From NCBI GenBank assembly GCA_014378225.1, contig JACMOA010000075.1, positions 1 through 9,124 on the forward strand: 9,124 bases of DNA, in the 5' to 3' direction. Below the pieces are notes generated by a model that made no database searches, was not told the origin of the DNA, and saw nothing but the letters and a program-made list of their open reading frames with translations. Of this stretch, positions 1 to 6,569 are shown one piece after another (the first letter of the stretch is position 1; each line of letters begins with the position of its first letter). This DNA comes from Deinococcales bacterium (GTDB taxonomy: Bacteria; Deinococcota; Deinococci; Deinococcales; Deinococcaceae). The translations under genes were made by a program, and so were the position numbers.

Positions 1-591
1 CATCTGCTGGGTGACGACCACATCGTCTGCCCCCCAAATGAGTAAGGTGGGGCAGCCAATCCGCAGCAGCAGGGGCCGAAAATCATCGGACAGAATGGCT
101 CTGGCACTGCGGTACAGGTTTTGCGGACTGGCCCGCAGCGCGTCGAAGGCCACGGTGGGCAAAAAACGCCGCCGTCCTTTGAGGCCCACCTCGCCTAATT
201 TGACCACCACTTCGTGCAATTTAGCTTTAACCATCCCGCTCGAGGCCGCCAGCACCAGCTTTTTGACCCGCAGTGGATAACGGGCCACCAAGTGAACCGC
301 CGTTTGACCGCCCATCGAGTGACCTATCACGCTCACCTGCGACAACTCGAGCGAACTGAGCCAACCCTCGAGCAAGTCTGCACTTTCGTCAAAACTCAAC
401 GAAGACTGAAAATTGCTGCGCCCGTATCCAATCAGGTCCACGCTGTACACCGTAAAGTGTTGGGACAGCACCGGAATATTCTTGCGCCACCACAACCTCG
501 AGCCGCTGAGTCCGTGCAGCAGCACCAACGGAGGACCAGACCCTTTCACATCGTAAGACAGTCGGTGGTGGCTCGAGCGGTAGGTGAACAC
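1..591 (-). CDS. alpha/beta hydrolase, 3' end cut by window edge
   Basis: This is the N-terminal 197 codons of an alpha/beta-hydrolase-fold protein; the frame is still open at position 1. Using the GTG start at 591-589, the oxyanion-hole HG is at residues 26-27 (LVLLHG). The strand-4 motif VDLIGYGRS lies near 51-59. The nucleophile elbow GHSMGG is at 90-95 with Ser92, and WGADD near 186-190 supplies the likely acid Asp. The catalytic His must lie beyond the window. Family members are cytoplasmic esterases, C-C hydrolases or related enzymes, and the substrate cannot be read from this sequence. The start is uncertain: TTG at 600-598 is an alternative, and neither has a Shine-Dalgarno. TACATT (603-598) lies 6 bases before GTG plus one, and TAACGT (611-606) lies close upstream of TTG, so a leaderless message is possible. 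The gene is divergent from the membrane protein at 622. CTCGAG sites fall in frame as Leu-Glu and Ser-Ser, as in the other real genes here. Confidence 0.88.
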   Translation of the reverse strand, partial: MFTYRSSHHRLSYDVKGSGPPLVLLHGLSGSRLWWRKNIPVLSQHFTVYSVDLIGYGRSNFQSSLSFDESADLLEGWLSSLELSQVSVIGHSMGGQTAVHLVARYPLRVKKLVLAASSGMVKAKLHEVVVKLGEVGLKGRRRFLPTVAFDALRASPQNLYRSARAILSDDFRPLLLRIGCPTLLIWGADDVVVTQQM

Positions 592-609
592 GGCTTTCAA
601 TGTACACGT

Positions 610-615
610 TAGGCT
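610..615 (+). promoter_or_regulatory. -10 box TAGGCT for a leaderless transcript
   Basis: TAGGCT fits the TANNNT -10 consensus. Its last base is 6 bases before the ATG at 622, so the predicted transcription start is the A of the start codon. No convincing -35 box is seen 16-18 bp upstream. Leaderless mRNAs with exactly this spacing are common in Deinococcus. An alternative is a conventional start using the GAAGG at 616-620, but it would be only one base from the ATG, which is too close for a normal Shine-Dalgarno. Confidence 0.5.
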
Positions 616-621
616 GAAGGT

Positions 622-1038
622 ATGGACTTGTATTTTCTTTGGTTCTTCTTTCCGATTCCGCTGTTCATTCACCTCTTTTTATTGACCTTCGTTCAGCGCT
701 TACTCAAAGGCCCCACCCAGCCGAATGAAACGGGGGTCTGGGTTGCGTCTGGCTTTTTCACAAGTTGTGGTGTTATTGGACTCTCGGCCTTTTTGCTTCC
801 TTTCCTGTTTCCGCTTTTACGGTTGTGTGGGTCTTCGCTCGAGGTCATAGAGCCGTTCGGCTGGCTGGCCCTGCTGGGCGCGGTGTTTTTGACTTTTACC
901 CTGCTCCAGCTTTCCCACACCCTCGAGCGCCGAACCGTGCTGATTCTAGCTTCCTCGAGCGCTGCTGTGCTGTGTATCGGTCTTTTTTTGAGGGTTTTTG
1001 CCAATTTGGATATCGAGGCTTGCAGGCTCAACCCCTGA
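622..1038 (+). CDS. small four-helix integral membrane protein, unknown function
   Basis: A 138-residue, very hydrophobic protein that I do not recognise. Four likely membrane segments are visible at about residues 5-27, 40-68, 79-97 and 105-126. A proline-containing polar link (KGPTQPNE, 29-36) sits between the first two. LERR at 101-104 probably marks a cytoplasmic loop before the last helix. The C-terminus is short and polar (residues 127-138). There are no catalytic motifs and no signal peptide apart from the first helix. The ATG at 622 is supported by the leaderless -10 box just upstream. Internal CTCGAG sites are read as Leu-Glu or Ser-Ser, matching their use in the recognisable genes and supporting the reading frame. 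It stands alone: divergent from the hydrolase and convergent with mnmA. It could be a lineage-specific envelope protein. Confidence 0.75.
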   Translation: MDLYFLWFFFPIPLFIHLFLLTFVQRLLKGPTQPNETGVWVASGFFTSCGVIGLSAFLLPFLFPLLRLCGSSLEVIEPFGWLALLGAVFLTFTLLQLSHTLERRTVLILASSSAAVLCIGLFLRVFANLDIEACRLNP

Positions 1039-1064
1039 GTGAACTGAGATTCGCTCGACCCAAC

Positions 1065-1090
1065 AAAAAAGGGCGCATGTTGATGCGCCC
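1065..1090 (-). terminator. intrinsic terminator of mnmA
   Basis: A perfect 8-bp GC-rich stem (GGGCGCAT at 1071-1078 and ATGCGCCC at 1083-1090) encloses a 4-base loop. On the minus strand it is followed by six T (the A-run at 1065-1070). It begins 13 bases past the mnmA stop codon. On the plus strand the following bases are only TTGCAACTTT, so it would stop the convergent membrane-protein transcript less efficiently. Confidence 0.88.
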
Positions 1091-1103
1091 TTGCAACTTT
1101 ATC

Positions 1104-2246
1104 TCAAACCGAAGCCATCTCCGCTCTAGGAAGTCGTTTTTTCTTCGGGTACTTTACTTCAGGCAAGGTGGGCGCATGATTCACCACCACCCCGCCGCCC
1201 AACAACCTCGAGCCGCTGTACAGCACCGCGCTCTGACCCGGAGCCACCGCAAACTGCGGACTTTCAAACTCGAGCCGGAAACCCTCCTCAGTAGCCTCGA
1301 GCACTCGAGCAGGCACCGCAGGGCTGCCGTAGCGCACTTGCACCTCGAGCACTTGGGGTAAATCTTTGGGTTCGAGCAGGTAGTTTGCGCCGTTCACTTC
1401 CAGACCGCTCCAGTGGCAGTCCTCGTACTCGCCCACCCAAACAATTTGACGCTCTGGCTCAAGGTGAATCACGTATTTCACTTTGCTCGAGTCAAACAAG
1501 CCCAGACCCTTTTTCTGGCCCAGGGTGTAAAACTGGGTTCCCAGGTGTTCGCCCACCACCTCGCCGCTGCGGATGTCCACCATAGGGCCATGCACCTGCG
1601 GAATGTACTCGGCCAGATAGTCTTTCAGCGCTCCTGGCACAAAGCAGATGTTTTGGCTCTCGGGTTTCTTGGCGGTGATTAATCCGTATGCTGAAGCCAG
1701 TTCGCGCACCTGCGGTTTTTCCATTTCGCCCACCGGAAAAATCAGGTGCTTCATAATCGCTCGAGCGGTTCCCCACAAAAAATAGGTCTGGTCTTTGCGA
1801 GGGTCAAGGCCCCGGTGAAACTCTACCGTGCCGTCCTCGCGGTCCACGCGTTTGACGTAATGCCCGGTAGCCACGTACTCACAGCCCAACATCCGGGCTT
1901 TTTTGACCAGCGCGTCAAACTTGACTTTGGTGTTGCAGTTTACACAGGGGTTGGGGGTGCGGCCCGCTGCGTACTCACTGAGGAAAGGCTGTCGAATGCT
2001 ACGTTCGAACTCCTCGCGGTAATCCAGCAAATAAAAAGGAACGCCCACCTGGTCTGCCACCCGGCGGGCCTCGAAGGCAGCGTCTGGCGAGCAACAGGTG
2101 TCAAAGGTTTCCGTGCGTTTTTCGTCCGGCCAGAAGCGCATCATTGCGCCAATCACCGTGAAGCCCTGCTCTTTGAGGAGAGCTGCAGACACGCTCGAGT
2201 CCACCCCCCCTGACATAGCCACCAAAACCCGCTTGTTCTTATCCAT
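1104..2246 (-). CDS. mnmA: tRNA-specific 2-thiouridylase MnmA
   Basis: MnmA puts sulfur on U34 of the tRNAs for Lys, Glu and Gln, using ATP and a sulfur relay, in the cytoplasm. The 380-residue protein has the PP-loop SGGVDSS at 12-18. The catalytic cysteine motif NPCVNCN is at 99-105 (Cys101), and the partner cysteine is in NICFVP (Cys201). KDQTYFL at 151-157 matches the family KDQ-S/T-YFL signature. Both cysteines of the relay are present, so it should be active. A longer reading starts at 2285, but ATG 2246 is preferred: AGAGG lies 5 bases upstream and the SGGVDSS motif then sits close to the N-terminus as usual. Length fits the family (about 360-390). Upstream, TACACT (minus strand, 2307-2302) could be a -10 box, but no matching -35 was found. 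The gene is divergent from the lipoprotein gene; the 193-bp gap contains three CTCGAG sites, and a CTCGAG also encodes the DSS of the PP-loop. Confidence 0.97.
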   Translation of the reverse strand: MDKNKRVLVAMSGGVDSSVSAALLKEQGFTVIGAMMRFWPDEKRTETFDTCCSPDAAFEARRVADQVGVPFYLLDYREEFERSIRQPFLSEYAAGRTPNPCVNCNTKVKFDALVKKARMLGCEYVATGHYVKRVDREDGTVEFHRGLDPRKDQTYFLWGTARAIMKHLIFPVGEMEKPQVRELASAYGLITAKKPESQNICFVPGALKDYLAEYIPQVHGPMVDIRSGEVVGEHLGTQFYTLGQKKGLGLFDSSKVKYVIHLEPERQIVWVGEYEDCHWSGLEVNGANYLLEPKDLPQVLEVQVRYGSPAVPARVLEATEEGFRLEFESPQFAVAPGQSAVLYSGSRLLGGGVVVNHAPTLPEVKYPKKKRLPRAEMASV

Positions 2247-2427
2247 GATTGCCTCTCTAGCTTGCTTCTCGAGGACCCCGTGCAAAGAGGTTCAGCGCCC
2301 GAGTGTAGCAAGCAAACACGAAGGGCGCGGTGAGCAAAGTGGCAAATGTCAAAGATTCGCTCGAGCCAGCCCTGCCAGAATGAGCATTTCCCCAAACGCT
2401 CGAGGGCAAGCTGTCACACCCACACTT

Positions 2428-2433
2428 TAAAAT
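2428..2433 (+). promoter_or_regulatory. -10 box TAAAAT for a leaderless transcript
   Basis: TAAAAT is a near-perfect -10 box. Exactly 6 bases separate it from the ATG at 2440, so transcription should begin at the start codon itself. There is no Shine-Dalgarno in front of this ATG, which agrees with leaderless translation. No clear -35 is visible. It has the same geometry as the box at 610-615. Confidence 0.65.
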
Positions 2434-2439
2434 GGCACG

Positions 2440-2916
2440 ATGAAACGCATAACCTTGCTTTGTCTGGGTCTCTTCTCGTTAGCAGCCTGCAACCGGGAAA
2501 ACACTCCCGTTGGCCTCACCGCCACCAACCTTCGTACCATCGAAAACACCTGCACCGCGCTCGAGGGTGAAAAATACCTAGCGCTTGCCTTCAATTACAC
2601 TGGGAAGCTAGACTCGCTCAAATTCAGCTTCACACCTTTCTTGATGGTCGCCAGTCCCCTTTCAACCACCCAAATTGTGCGGATTGCAGATGTCAATACC
2701 GTACCCTCGAGTTACGCCAAAGTTCTACTCAACGAAAGCACAGTGGCGAAGGTCTATCTGTCTCTGCCAGACGCGGTGCTCTCGAGCGCGGGCATCACCC
2801 CACCAGACCCCAAACAGACCCGGCCCATGTCCATACGGCTCGAGGTGAGCAACACCGCAGGTCAATCGGCGGCGGCGCTCGAGCTGAAAGACGTGGATGT
2901 CAGCGGTTGTTATTAG
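2440..2916 (+). CDS. small predicted lipoprotein, unknown function
   Basis: A 158-residue protein with a classic lipoprotein signal: charged MKR, a hydrophobic stretch, and the lipobox LAAC ending at Cys17. It should be lipid-anchored on the outer face of the cytoplasmic membrane or in the outer membrane. The mature part (about 140 residues) is rich in beta-prone segments and has two further cysteines, Cys38 and Cys157 (second to last), which could form a disulfide tying the termini together. I do not recognise a family. The fold may be a single beta-sandwich, judging from alternating hydrophobic strands and the final LELKDVDVSGCY segment. It has no Shine-Dalgarno but a leaderless-type -10 box. 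Only 18 bases separate its stop from the -35 of the tRNA gene, and no terminator lies between, so read-through into the tRNA unit is possible. In-frame CTCGAG sites encode Leu-Glu and Ser-Ser. Confidence 0.85.
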   Translation: MKRITLLCLGLFSLAACNRENTPVGLTATNLRTIENTCTALEGEKYLALAFNYTGKLDSLKFSFTPFLMVASPLSTTQIVRIADVNTVPSSYAKVLLNESTVAKVYLSLPDAVLSSAGITPPDPKQTRPMSIRLEVSNTAGQSAAALELKDVDVSGCY

Positions 2917-2934
2917 AAAGTTACAAAAAAATAC

Positions 2935-2963
2935 TTGACAAAAAAACCCTTTGCGTTTATTCT
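2935..2963 (+). promoter_or_regulatory. strong sigma-70-type promoter of tRNA-Leu
   Basis: A perfect -35 TTGACA (2935-2940), a 17-bp AT-rich spacer and a good -10 TATTCT (2958-2963). Transcription should start near 2970-2971, about 10 bases before the mature tRNA 5' end. It is the best-matching promoter in the window, as expected for a stable RNA gene. Confidence 0.88.
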
Positions 2964-2979
2964 TTTTCTCGCCCTGAGT

Positions 2980-3064
<85 letters not shown>

Positions 3065-3069
3065 TCCAG

Positions 3070-3096
3070 AAAACCCCGCAAATCTGCGGGGTTTTT
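3070..3096 (+). terminator. intrinsic terminator after tRNA-Leu, probably bidirectional
   Basis: Stem CCCCGCA (3074-3080) and TGCGGGG (3085-3091) with loop AATC, extended by AAAA/TTTT, then a T-run (3092-3096). On the minus strand the AAAA at 3070-3073 reads as TTTT, so it can also stop the convergent von Willebrand factor A gene, whose stop codon lies about 37 bases away. Confidence 0.9.
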
Positions 3097-3132
3097 ACTT
3101 TTTTGCTCGAACGCTCCTCCTAAACTGTTTTG

Positions 3133-5124
3133 CTATTTTACCGTAAACGGCAAGCTGAACAGGGTGGGGTTAGGGCTGGCCCCCTCGCTCGAATAGCGCA
3201 ATTCGTATTCACCAGCCACGTCGGGAAGTTTAAGCGTGCCGGGGTTGCCTTCCCTGGTGTAGAAGTAATCGAGATAGGTCCCTACTGTTGCACCTTTTTT
3301 AACGATGGTCACGTATTCGCCGGGGTTGCCCGGTCCGGTCCATTTGATTTGGATACGCTCTCCCTTTTTACCCTCACGCGGGGCCTCGAGCGCGTAGTTA
3401 GCCAGTTTGAGGGTAATGGGAACGCTAAACAGTGTGGGGTTAGGACTAGCTTTTTCGCTCGAGTAGCGGATTTCATAGTCTCCCGGCTCGAGCGGGGTTT
3501 GTAGAGCGCCAGGATTGCCGTCTCTGGTGTAGAAGTACTTGAGGTAAGTTCCCACCGCCGCACCTTTTTTGACCTCAGTGACGTAATCACCGGGATTGTT
3601 AGGGCCAGTCCACGTCACTGAGACGCGGCTCCCCGCCACCTCCTCGCGCGGGGCCTCAGGCGCGTAGGAAGCCAGTTTGAGCACGATGGGGCGGCTGGCC
3701 AGGGTTTTGCTCGAGGTGTCACTGGCGTAACGCAACTCGTACTCTCCGGCAGCCGTGGGAACGGTCAGCTCGAGCGGGTTTCCGGCTTTGGTGTACTTGT
3801 AATCCAGGTAAGCCCCTTCTGCCGCACCTTTTCTGACGATGGTGACGTAATCCCTGTCATTGTTCGGCCCGGTCCACCGCACCGAAATCACGCTTCCAGC
3901 CAGCACTTCACCGGGACCCTCGAGCGCCGCCGCCACCCGTTTTGGGGTGAAGTTAGCGCTGCGGCCCACCACTCGAGTGCTACCGTCTGGATTGGCCAGA
4001 TGGTAGCGAATCTGGTACTCGATTTCCTCGTCGGGAATGTTCAGCTCGAGCGTGCCAGACGCGCCCTTGACGTACTCCCAGTCCATAAAAGCGGGGTCTG
4101 GGTCAGACTTTTGAGCTACGGTAATCCAGTTTTTCTCGCCCCCAGGCGCACCGGAAAACTTGACGGTCAGCTTGCCTCCCGCGTTGGGTGGATTGGGACT
4201 GAACTCGAGCGCCACCCCAGAAATTTTGCCCACCTCGAAGCTGAAACGGTTGATGGAGCCTGCCGCTACCGTGAGTCCGCCGTAAGTTTGCAGCCCAGAC
4301 TCTGAACTCTCCACCGTGGCGGTGTAAGCTCCCGCCGTCAGCTCCGCCTTGAACTCCGCGCCGCCAGAAAAGCCCACCGCGTTGCCGCCGCCCAGTGCGC
4401 TCGAGAAGCTGACTTTGGCCCCGGAAGTAAAGGGCTTGCCGCCTGTAGTCAGCGTGACGACCACTGGCAATTTGACTTCATTAGGCTTGGCGACATTAAT
4501 CACGGTGCGGCCCAGTGCAGCGGCGAGTTCTGCGCTCGAGCGGGCATTTTCAAAGGTTCCCAGACCTTCAAAACTCTTTTGCGCTCTGGCGTCCAAATCA
4601 ATGCCCACCACGCGCACGTCCACCGTGATGCCGCGTTTTTTGAACGCCTCAAGCGTGTCGGTGACGTTGCCCCGGCAGGATTCCTGCCCATCTGTGACCA
4701 GCACAATCACTTTTCTACTGTTGTCCTGGGGAAAATCTAATGCAGCCTGCTCGAGCGAGTAGGCTATCGGGGTGGCCCCTTTGGGCTGGGTCCGGGCCAC
4801 CACATCCTGTAAACTTTGGCGCTCGAGTCCCCGCATGGGCAGCACCAATTTGCTGTCCTGGCAGGCTTCTGGAGACGCTCCGCCCGCATTGGCTCCATAA
4901 ATTCGGAGTCCCACGTTGAGCGCGGAATCAAAGGGCAGCTTAGAAATGAAGTCTGAGAGCACCGCTTTGGCCACGCTGATGCGGCTCGAGCCGTCTGGGA
5001 GTTTGCCGTACATGCTGCCCGAAGCGTCCAGGATGAGCTGAACGTAGGTGGGTTGGGTATCCTGGGCCTGGACAGGAACGAGCATAAGGGTCGTTCCTAG
5101 GGTCAAAATCAGTTTCGAGCGCAT
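3133..5124 (-). CDS. secreted von Willebrand factor A protein with four C-terminal beta-sandwich repeats
   Basis: A 663-residue exported protein. The signal peptide is residues 1-20 (cleavage likely after VQA). A VWA domain follows at about 26-212, with a complete metal site: DASGSM at 33-38, Thr118 in KGATP, and Asp145 in VTDGQES. Cys88 and Cys150 could pair in an oxidising compartment. Residues about 217-298 look like a beta-rich linker domain. Then come four related domains of roughly 87-95 residues (about 303-399, 400-486, 487-576, 577-663), each with a W-T-G-P-x-N, DYVT-x-V-x-KGA, Y-x-Y-T and GEYE-x-RY pattern. VWA domains bind protein partners through the metal ion, so an adhesion or envelope scaffold role is likely; the ligand is unknown. 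The ATG at 5124 is supported by AAGAGG 5 bases upstream. The gene has no operon partner downstream and shares the terminator of tRNA-Leu. Confidence 0.93.
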   Translation of the reverse strand: MRSKLILTLGTTLMLVPVQAQDTQPTYVQLILDASGSMYGKLPDGSSRISVAKAVLSDFISKLPFDSALNVGLRIYGANAGGASPEACQDSKLVLPMRGLERQSLQDVVARTQPKGATPIAYSLEQAALDFPQDNSRKVIVLVTDGQESCRGNVTDTLEAFKKRGITVDVRVVGIDLDARAQKSFEGLGTFENARSSAELAAALGRTVINVAKPNEVKLPVVVTLTTGGKPFTSGAKVSFSSALGGGNAVGFSGGAEFKAELTAGAYTATVESSESGLQTYGGLTVAAGSINRFSFEVGKISGVALEFSPNPPNAGGKLTVKFSGAPGGEKNWITVAQKSDPDPAFMDWEYVKGASGTLELNIPDEEIEYQIRYHLANPDGSTRVVGRSANFTPKRVAAALEGPGEVLAGSVISVRWTGPNNDRDYVTIVRKGAAEGAYLDYKYTKAGNPLELTVPTAAGEYELRYASDTSSKTLASRPIVLKLASYAPEAPREEVAGSRVSVTWTGPNNPGDYVTEVKKGAAVGTYLKYFYTRDGNPGALQTPLEPGDYEIRYSSEKASPNPTLFSVPITLKLANYALEAPREGKKGERIQIKWTGPGNPGEYVTIVKKGATVGTYLDYFYTREGNPGTLKLPDVAGEYELRYSSEGASPNPTLFSLPFTVK
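3136..4218 (-). repeat. four tandem coding repeats of about 260-290 bp
   Basis: The DNA for the four C-terminal domains of the VWA protein is a decaying tandem repeat (about 3136-3396, 3397-3666, 3667-3927, 3928-4218). The last two protein repeats (487-576 and 577-663) match at about 60 of 87 aligned residues by hand count. They also share long DNA words, for example around the TGGTGTAGAAGTA motif at 3255 and 3525. The copy nearest the VWA domain is the most diverged. The pattern suggests stepwise duplication with the newest copies at the C-terminus. Confidence 0.85.
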
Positions 5125-5267
5125 AACAACCTCTTGCTTCAGCCAAAAAAAATCTCGGATTGGAGAAGCTTGTAAAGGAGGGCTTGAGTCGGAGTGTGAG
5201 TAGACGTGTCGCCGGAGTCCATTTTACACATCAATTTCTGAGTTATTTCAACGCTTGAACGATAAAG
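5125..5267. other. leader region of the VWA gene
   Basis: Non-coding stretch between the VWA start codon and the possible ORF remnant. It holds the VWA Shine-Dalgarno (minus-strand AAGAGG, 5135-5130), an 8-base A run and the candidate promoter at 5221-5251. No CTCGAG occurs here, in contrast to the next 250 bp. No hairpin with terminator features or riboswitch-like structure was recognised. Confidence 0.5.
5221..5251 (-). promoter_or_regulatory. candidate promoter of the VWA gene
   Basis: On the minus strand TTGAAA (5251-5246) is followed after 19 bases by TAAAAT (5226-5221). Both boxes are good matches, but the spacer is 2 bases longer than ideal. The transcript would have a leader of about 90 bases before the ATG at 5124. 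Position directly downstream of the possible ORF remnant suits a separate promoter for the VWA gene. Confidence 0.4.
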
Positions 5268-5406
5268 TTAAGAACCACTGAAAATGCTGTAGCAGACGAA
5301 CTCTCTCGAGTGAAAACAAACCCTTTCCTCGAGTTCCCACCCAAACGGCTCGAGGTAGATTCTGCCCCCCTTCCGGCTCGAGCACCTTCATCGAGCAGAC
5401 TTTCAC
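5268..5406 (-). pseudogene. possible small ORF broken by a one-base frameshift at a C6/G6 run
   Basis: No intact gene is seen between the VWA gene and mdh, but two frames join into a protein-like reading. From GTG 5406 (preceded by AAGGG at about 5 bases) the minus strand reads MKVCSMKVLEPEGG. It then meets six G (5370-5365). If one G is skipped, it continues RIYLEPFGWELEERV and on to YSIFSGS with a stop at 5270-5268, about 45 residues in all. Without the shift the frame turns into less protein-like sequence. In the joined reading CTCGAG is read as Leu-Glu in three places, as in the real genes. It could be a decayed gene, a sequencing error in the homopolymer, or chance. I do not recognise the product. 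Confidence 0.3.
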
Positions 5407-5521
5407 CTTGTCCCTTTTCACGCTGCGTTGTAGCATCAGAACTCGAGCGCTGATATGAATATCGGGCAGGCTCGAGGCTCCCTCAAAAGCTTTAGAACCT
5501 GCTGAACTCGAGGAGAACGCT

Positions 5522-6499
5522 ATGAAAGAACCTGTACGTGTTGCCATCACCGGAGCCGCTGGACAGATTGGGTACAGCCTGCTTTTTCGCATTGCCAGTG
5601 GGGACATGCTGGGAGGAGACCAACCCGTTATTTTGCAACTGCTCGAGGTGACGCCCGCCCTGAAAGCCCTGAATGGGGTGGTTATGGAACTCGAGGATTG
5701 CGCTTTTCCCTTGCTGGCTGGAACTGTAGCCAGTGACGACCCGACCATAGCCTTTAAGGACGCCGATTACGCGCTACTGGTGGGTGCCATGCCGCGCAAG
5801 CAGGGCATGGAGCGCAAGGATTTGCTCAGCGCCAACGGCAGTATTTTTGGGCCGCAAGGCAAAGCGCTGGACGCGGTAGCGAGTCGGAACGTGAAAGTGC
5901 TGGTGGTGGGCAACCCTGCCAACACCAACGCGCTGATTGCCCAACAGAGTGCGCCTGGACTGAATCCGCGCAACTTCACTGCCATGATGCGCCTGGACCA
6001 CAACCGCGCCAAGAGTCAACTGGCAAACAAACTGGGTGTGGCCTCGAGCGCCGTTTTACACATGGGTGTATGGGGAAACCACTCGAGCACCCAGTACCCG
6101 GACGCTTTTAACGCTACCGTAAACGGCAAAAGTGTGGCAGAGCAGGTGGACCTCGAGTATCTGGACACCGACTTTATTCCCACGGTGCAAAAGCGCGGTG
6201 CGGCCACCATCGAGGCGCGTGGATTACCCAGTGCGACCAGTGCCGCCAGCGCCGCTATTGACCACATGCGAGACTGGGTGCTGGGCAGTGGCGGCGAGTG
6301 GGTCAGCATGGGCGTTCCCAGTGATGGCTCTTATGGCATTCCTGAAGGTGTGGTGTTCGGCTTTCCCGTGACCACTCAGAATGGCGAGTACACCATTGTG
6401 CAGGGCTTGGAGCTGAACGACTTTGCCAGGGAGCGAATTCAAAAAACCCATCAGGAACTGCTCGAGGAGCGGGCTGCGGTAGAAGAAATGTTGGGTTGA
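5522..6499 (+). CDS. mdh: malate dehydrogenase (NAD-dependent)
   Basis: Cytoplasmic TCA-cycle enzyme interconverting malate and oxaloacetate with NAD. The 325 residues match the Thermus/Deinococcus-type MDH family in length and sequence. The Rossmann loop GAAGQIGY is at 11-18. Glu42 at the end of the second strand is the usual mark of NAD rather than NADP preference. Substrate arginines are Arg92 and Arg98 in [19 protein letters not shown] is at 131-137. The catalytic pair is Asp159 (RLDHNRAK) and His187 (VWGNHSS). All active-site residues are present. The ATG is supported by AGGAG (5511-5515) six bases upstream. The gene is a single unit ending in its own terminator; its neighbours are the divergent VWA gene and the convergent msrPQ operon. 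CTCGAG sites are frequent in its first 180 bases but absent over 5696-6042 and 6158-6460. No convincing -35/-10 pair was found in the 250 bases upstream. Confidence 0.98.
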   Translation: MKEPVRVAITGAAGQIGYSLLFRIASGDMLGGDQPVILQLLEVTPALKALNGVVMELEDCAFPLLAGTVASDDPTIAFKDADYALLVGAMPRKQGMERKDLLSANGSIFGPQGKALDAVASRNVKVLVVGNPANTNALIAQQSAPGLNPRNFTAMMRLDHNRAKSQLANKLGVASSAVLHMGVWGNHSSTQYPDAFNATVNGKSVAEQVDLEYLDTDFIPTVQKRGAATIEARGLPSATSAASAAIDHMRDWVLGSGGEWVSMGVPSDGSYGIPEGVVFGFPVTTQNGEYTIVQGLELNDFARERIQKTHQELLEERAAVEEMLG

Positions 6500-6525
6500 G
6501 GCTCGAGGGTAAAATTTTTGGTCTG

Positions 6526-6550
6526 GGCGGGGGTGCAACCCGCCTTTTTT
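6526..6550 (+). terminator. intrinsic terminator of mdh
   Basis: A 6-bp GC-only stem (GGCGGG at 6526-6531, CCCGCC at 6539-6544) with a 7-base loop is followed by six T (6545-6550). It lies 26 bases after the mdh stop codon. Confidence 0.85.
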
Positions 6551-6569
6551 GTTGCTTCTCGAGGGTGCA

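Noticed and set aside
214..612. Plus-strand open frame of 132 codons, and a minus-strand frame at 389-607, over the hydrolase
   Set aside because: They are other-frame shadows. The minus frame with HG, GHSMGG and WGADD motifs is clearly the coding one.
765..1361. Plus-strand open frame of 198 codons
   Set aside because: It overlaps the hydrophobic membrane-protein frame and then runs antisense to mnmA; composition is Arg/His/Pro-rich as expected for a shadow frame.
1746..2213. Plus-strand open frame of 155 codons antisense to mnmA
   Set aside because: It lies fully within mnmA, whose motifs are intact; no Shine-Dalgarno or leaderless box supports it.
2347..2352. Perfect minus-strand TTGACA upstream of mnmA
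   Set aside because: The bases 16-18 further on are CGCGCC-like with no -10 box, so it is not called a promoter.
5428..5460. TTGTAG and TATGAA as a promoter for mdh
   Set aside because: Spacer of 20 bases and imperfect boxes; the start of mdh transcription cannot be placed from sequence alone.
5248..5748. Minus-strand open frame of 166 codons reaching into mdh
   Set aside because: Its first half is antisense to the mdh coding start and is Ser-rich low-quality sequence. Only the part downstream of about 5436 is kept as a possible frameshifted remnant.
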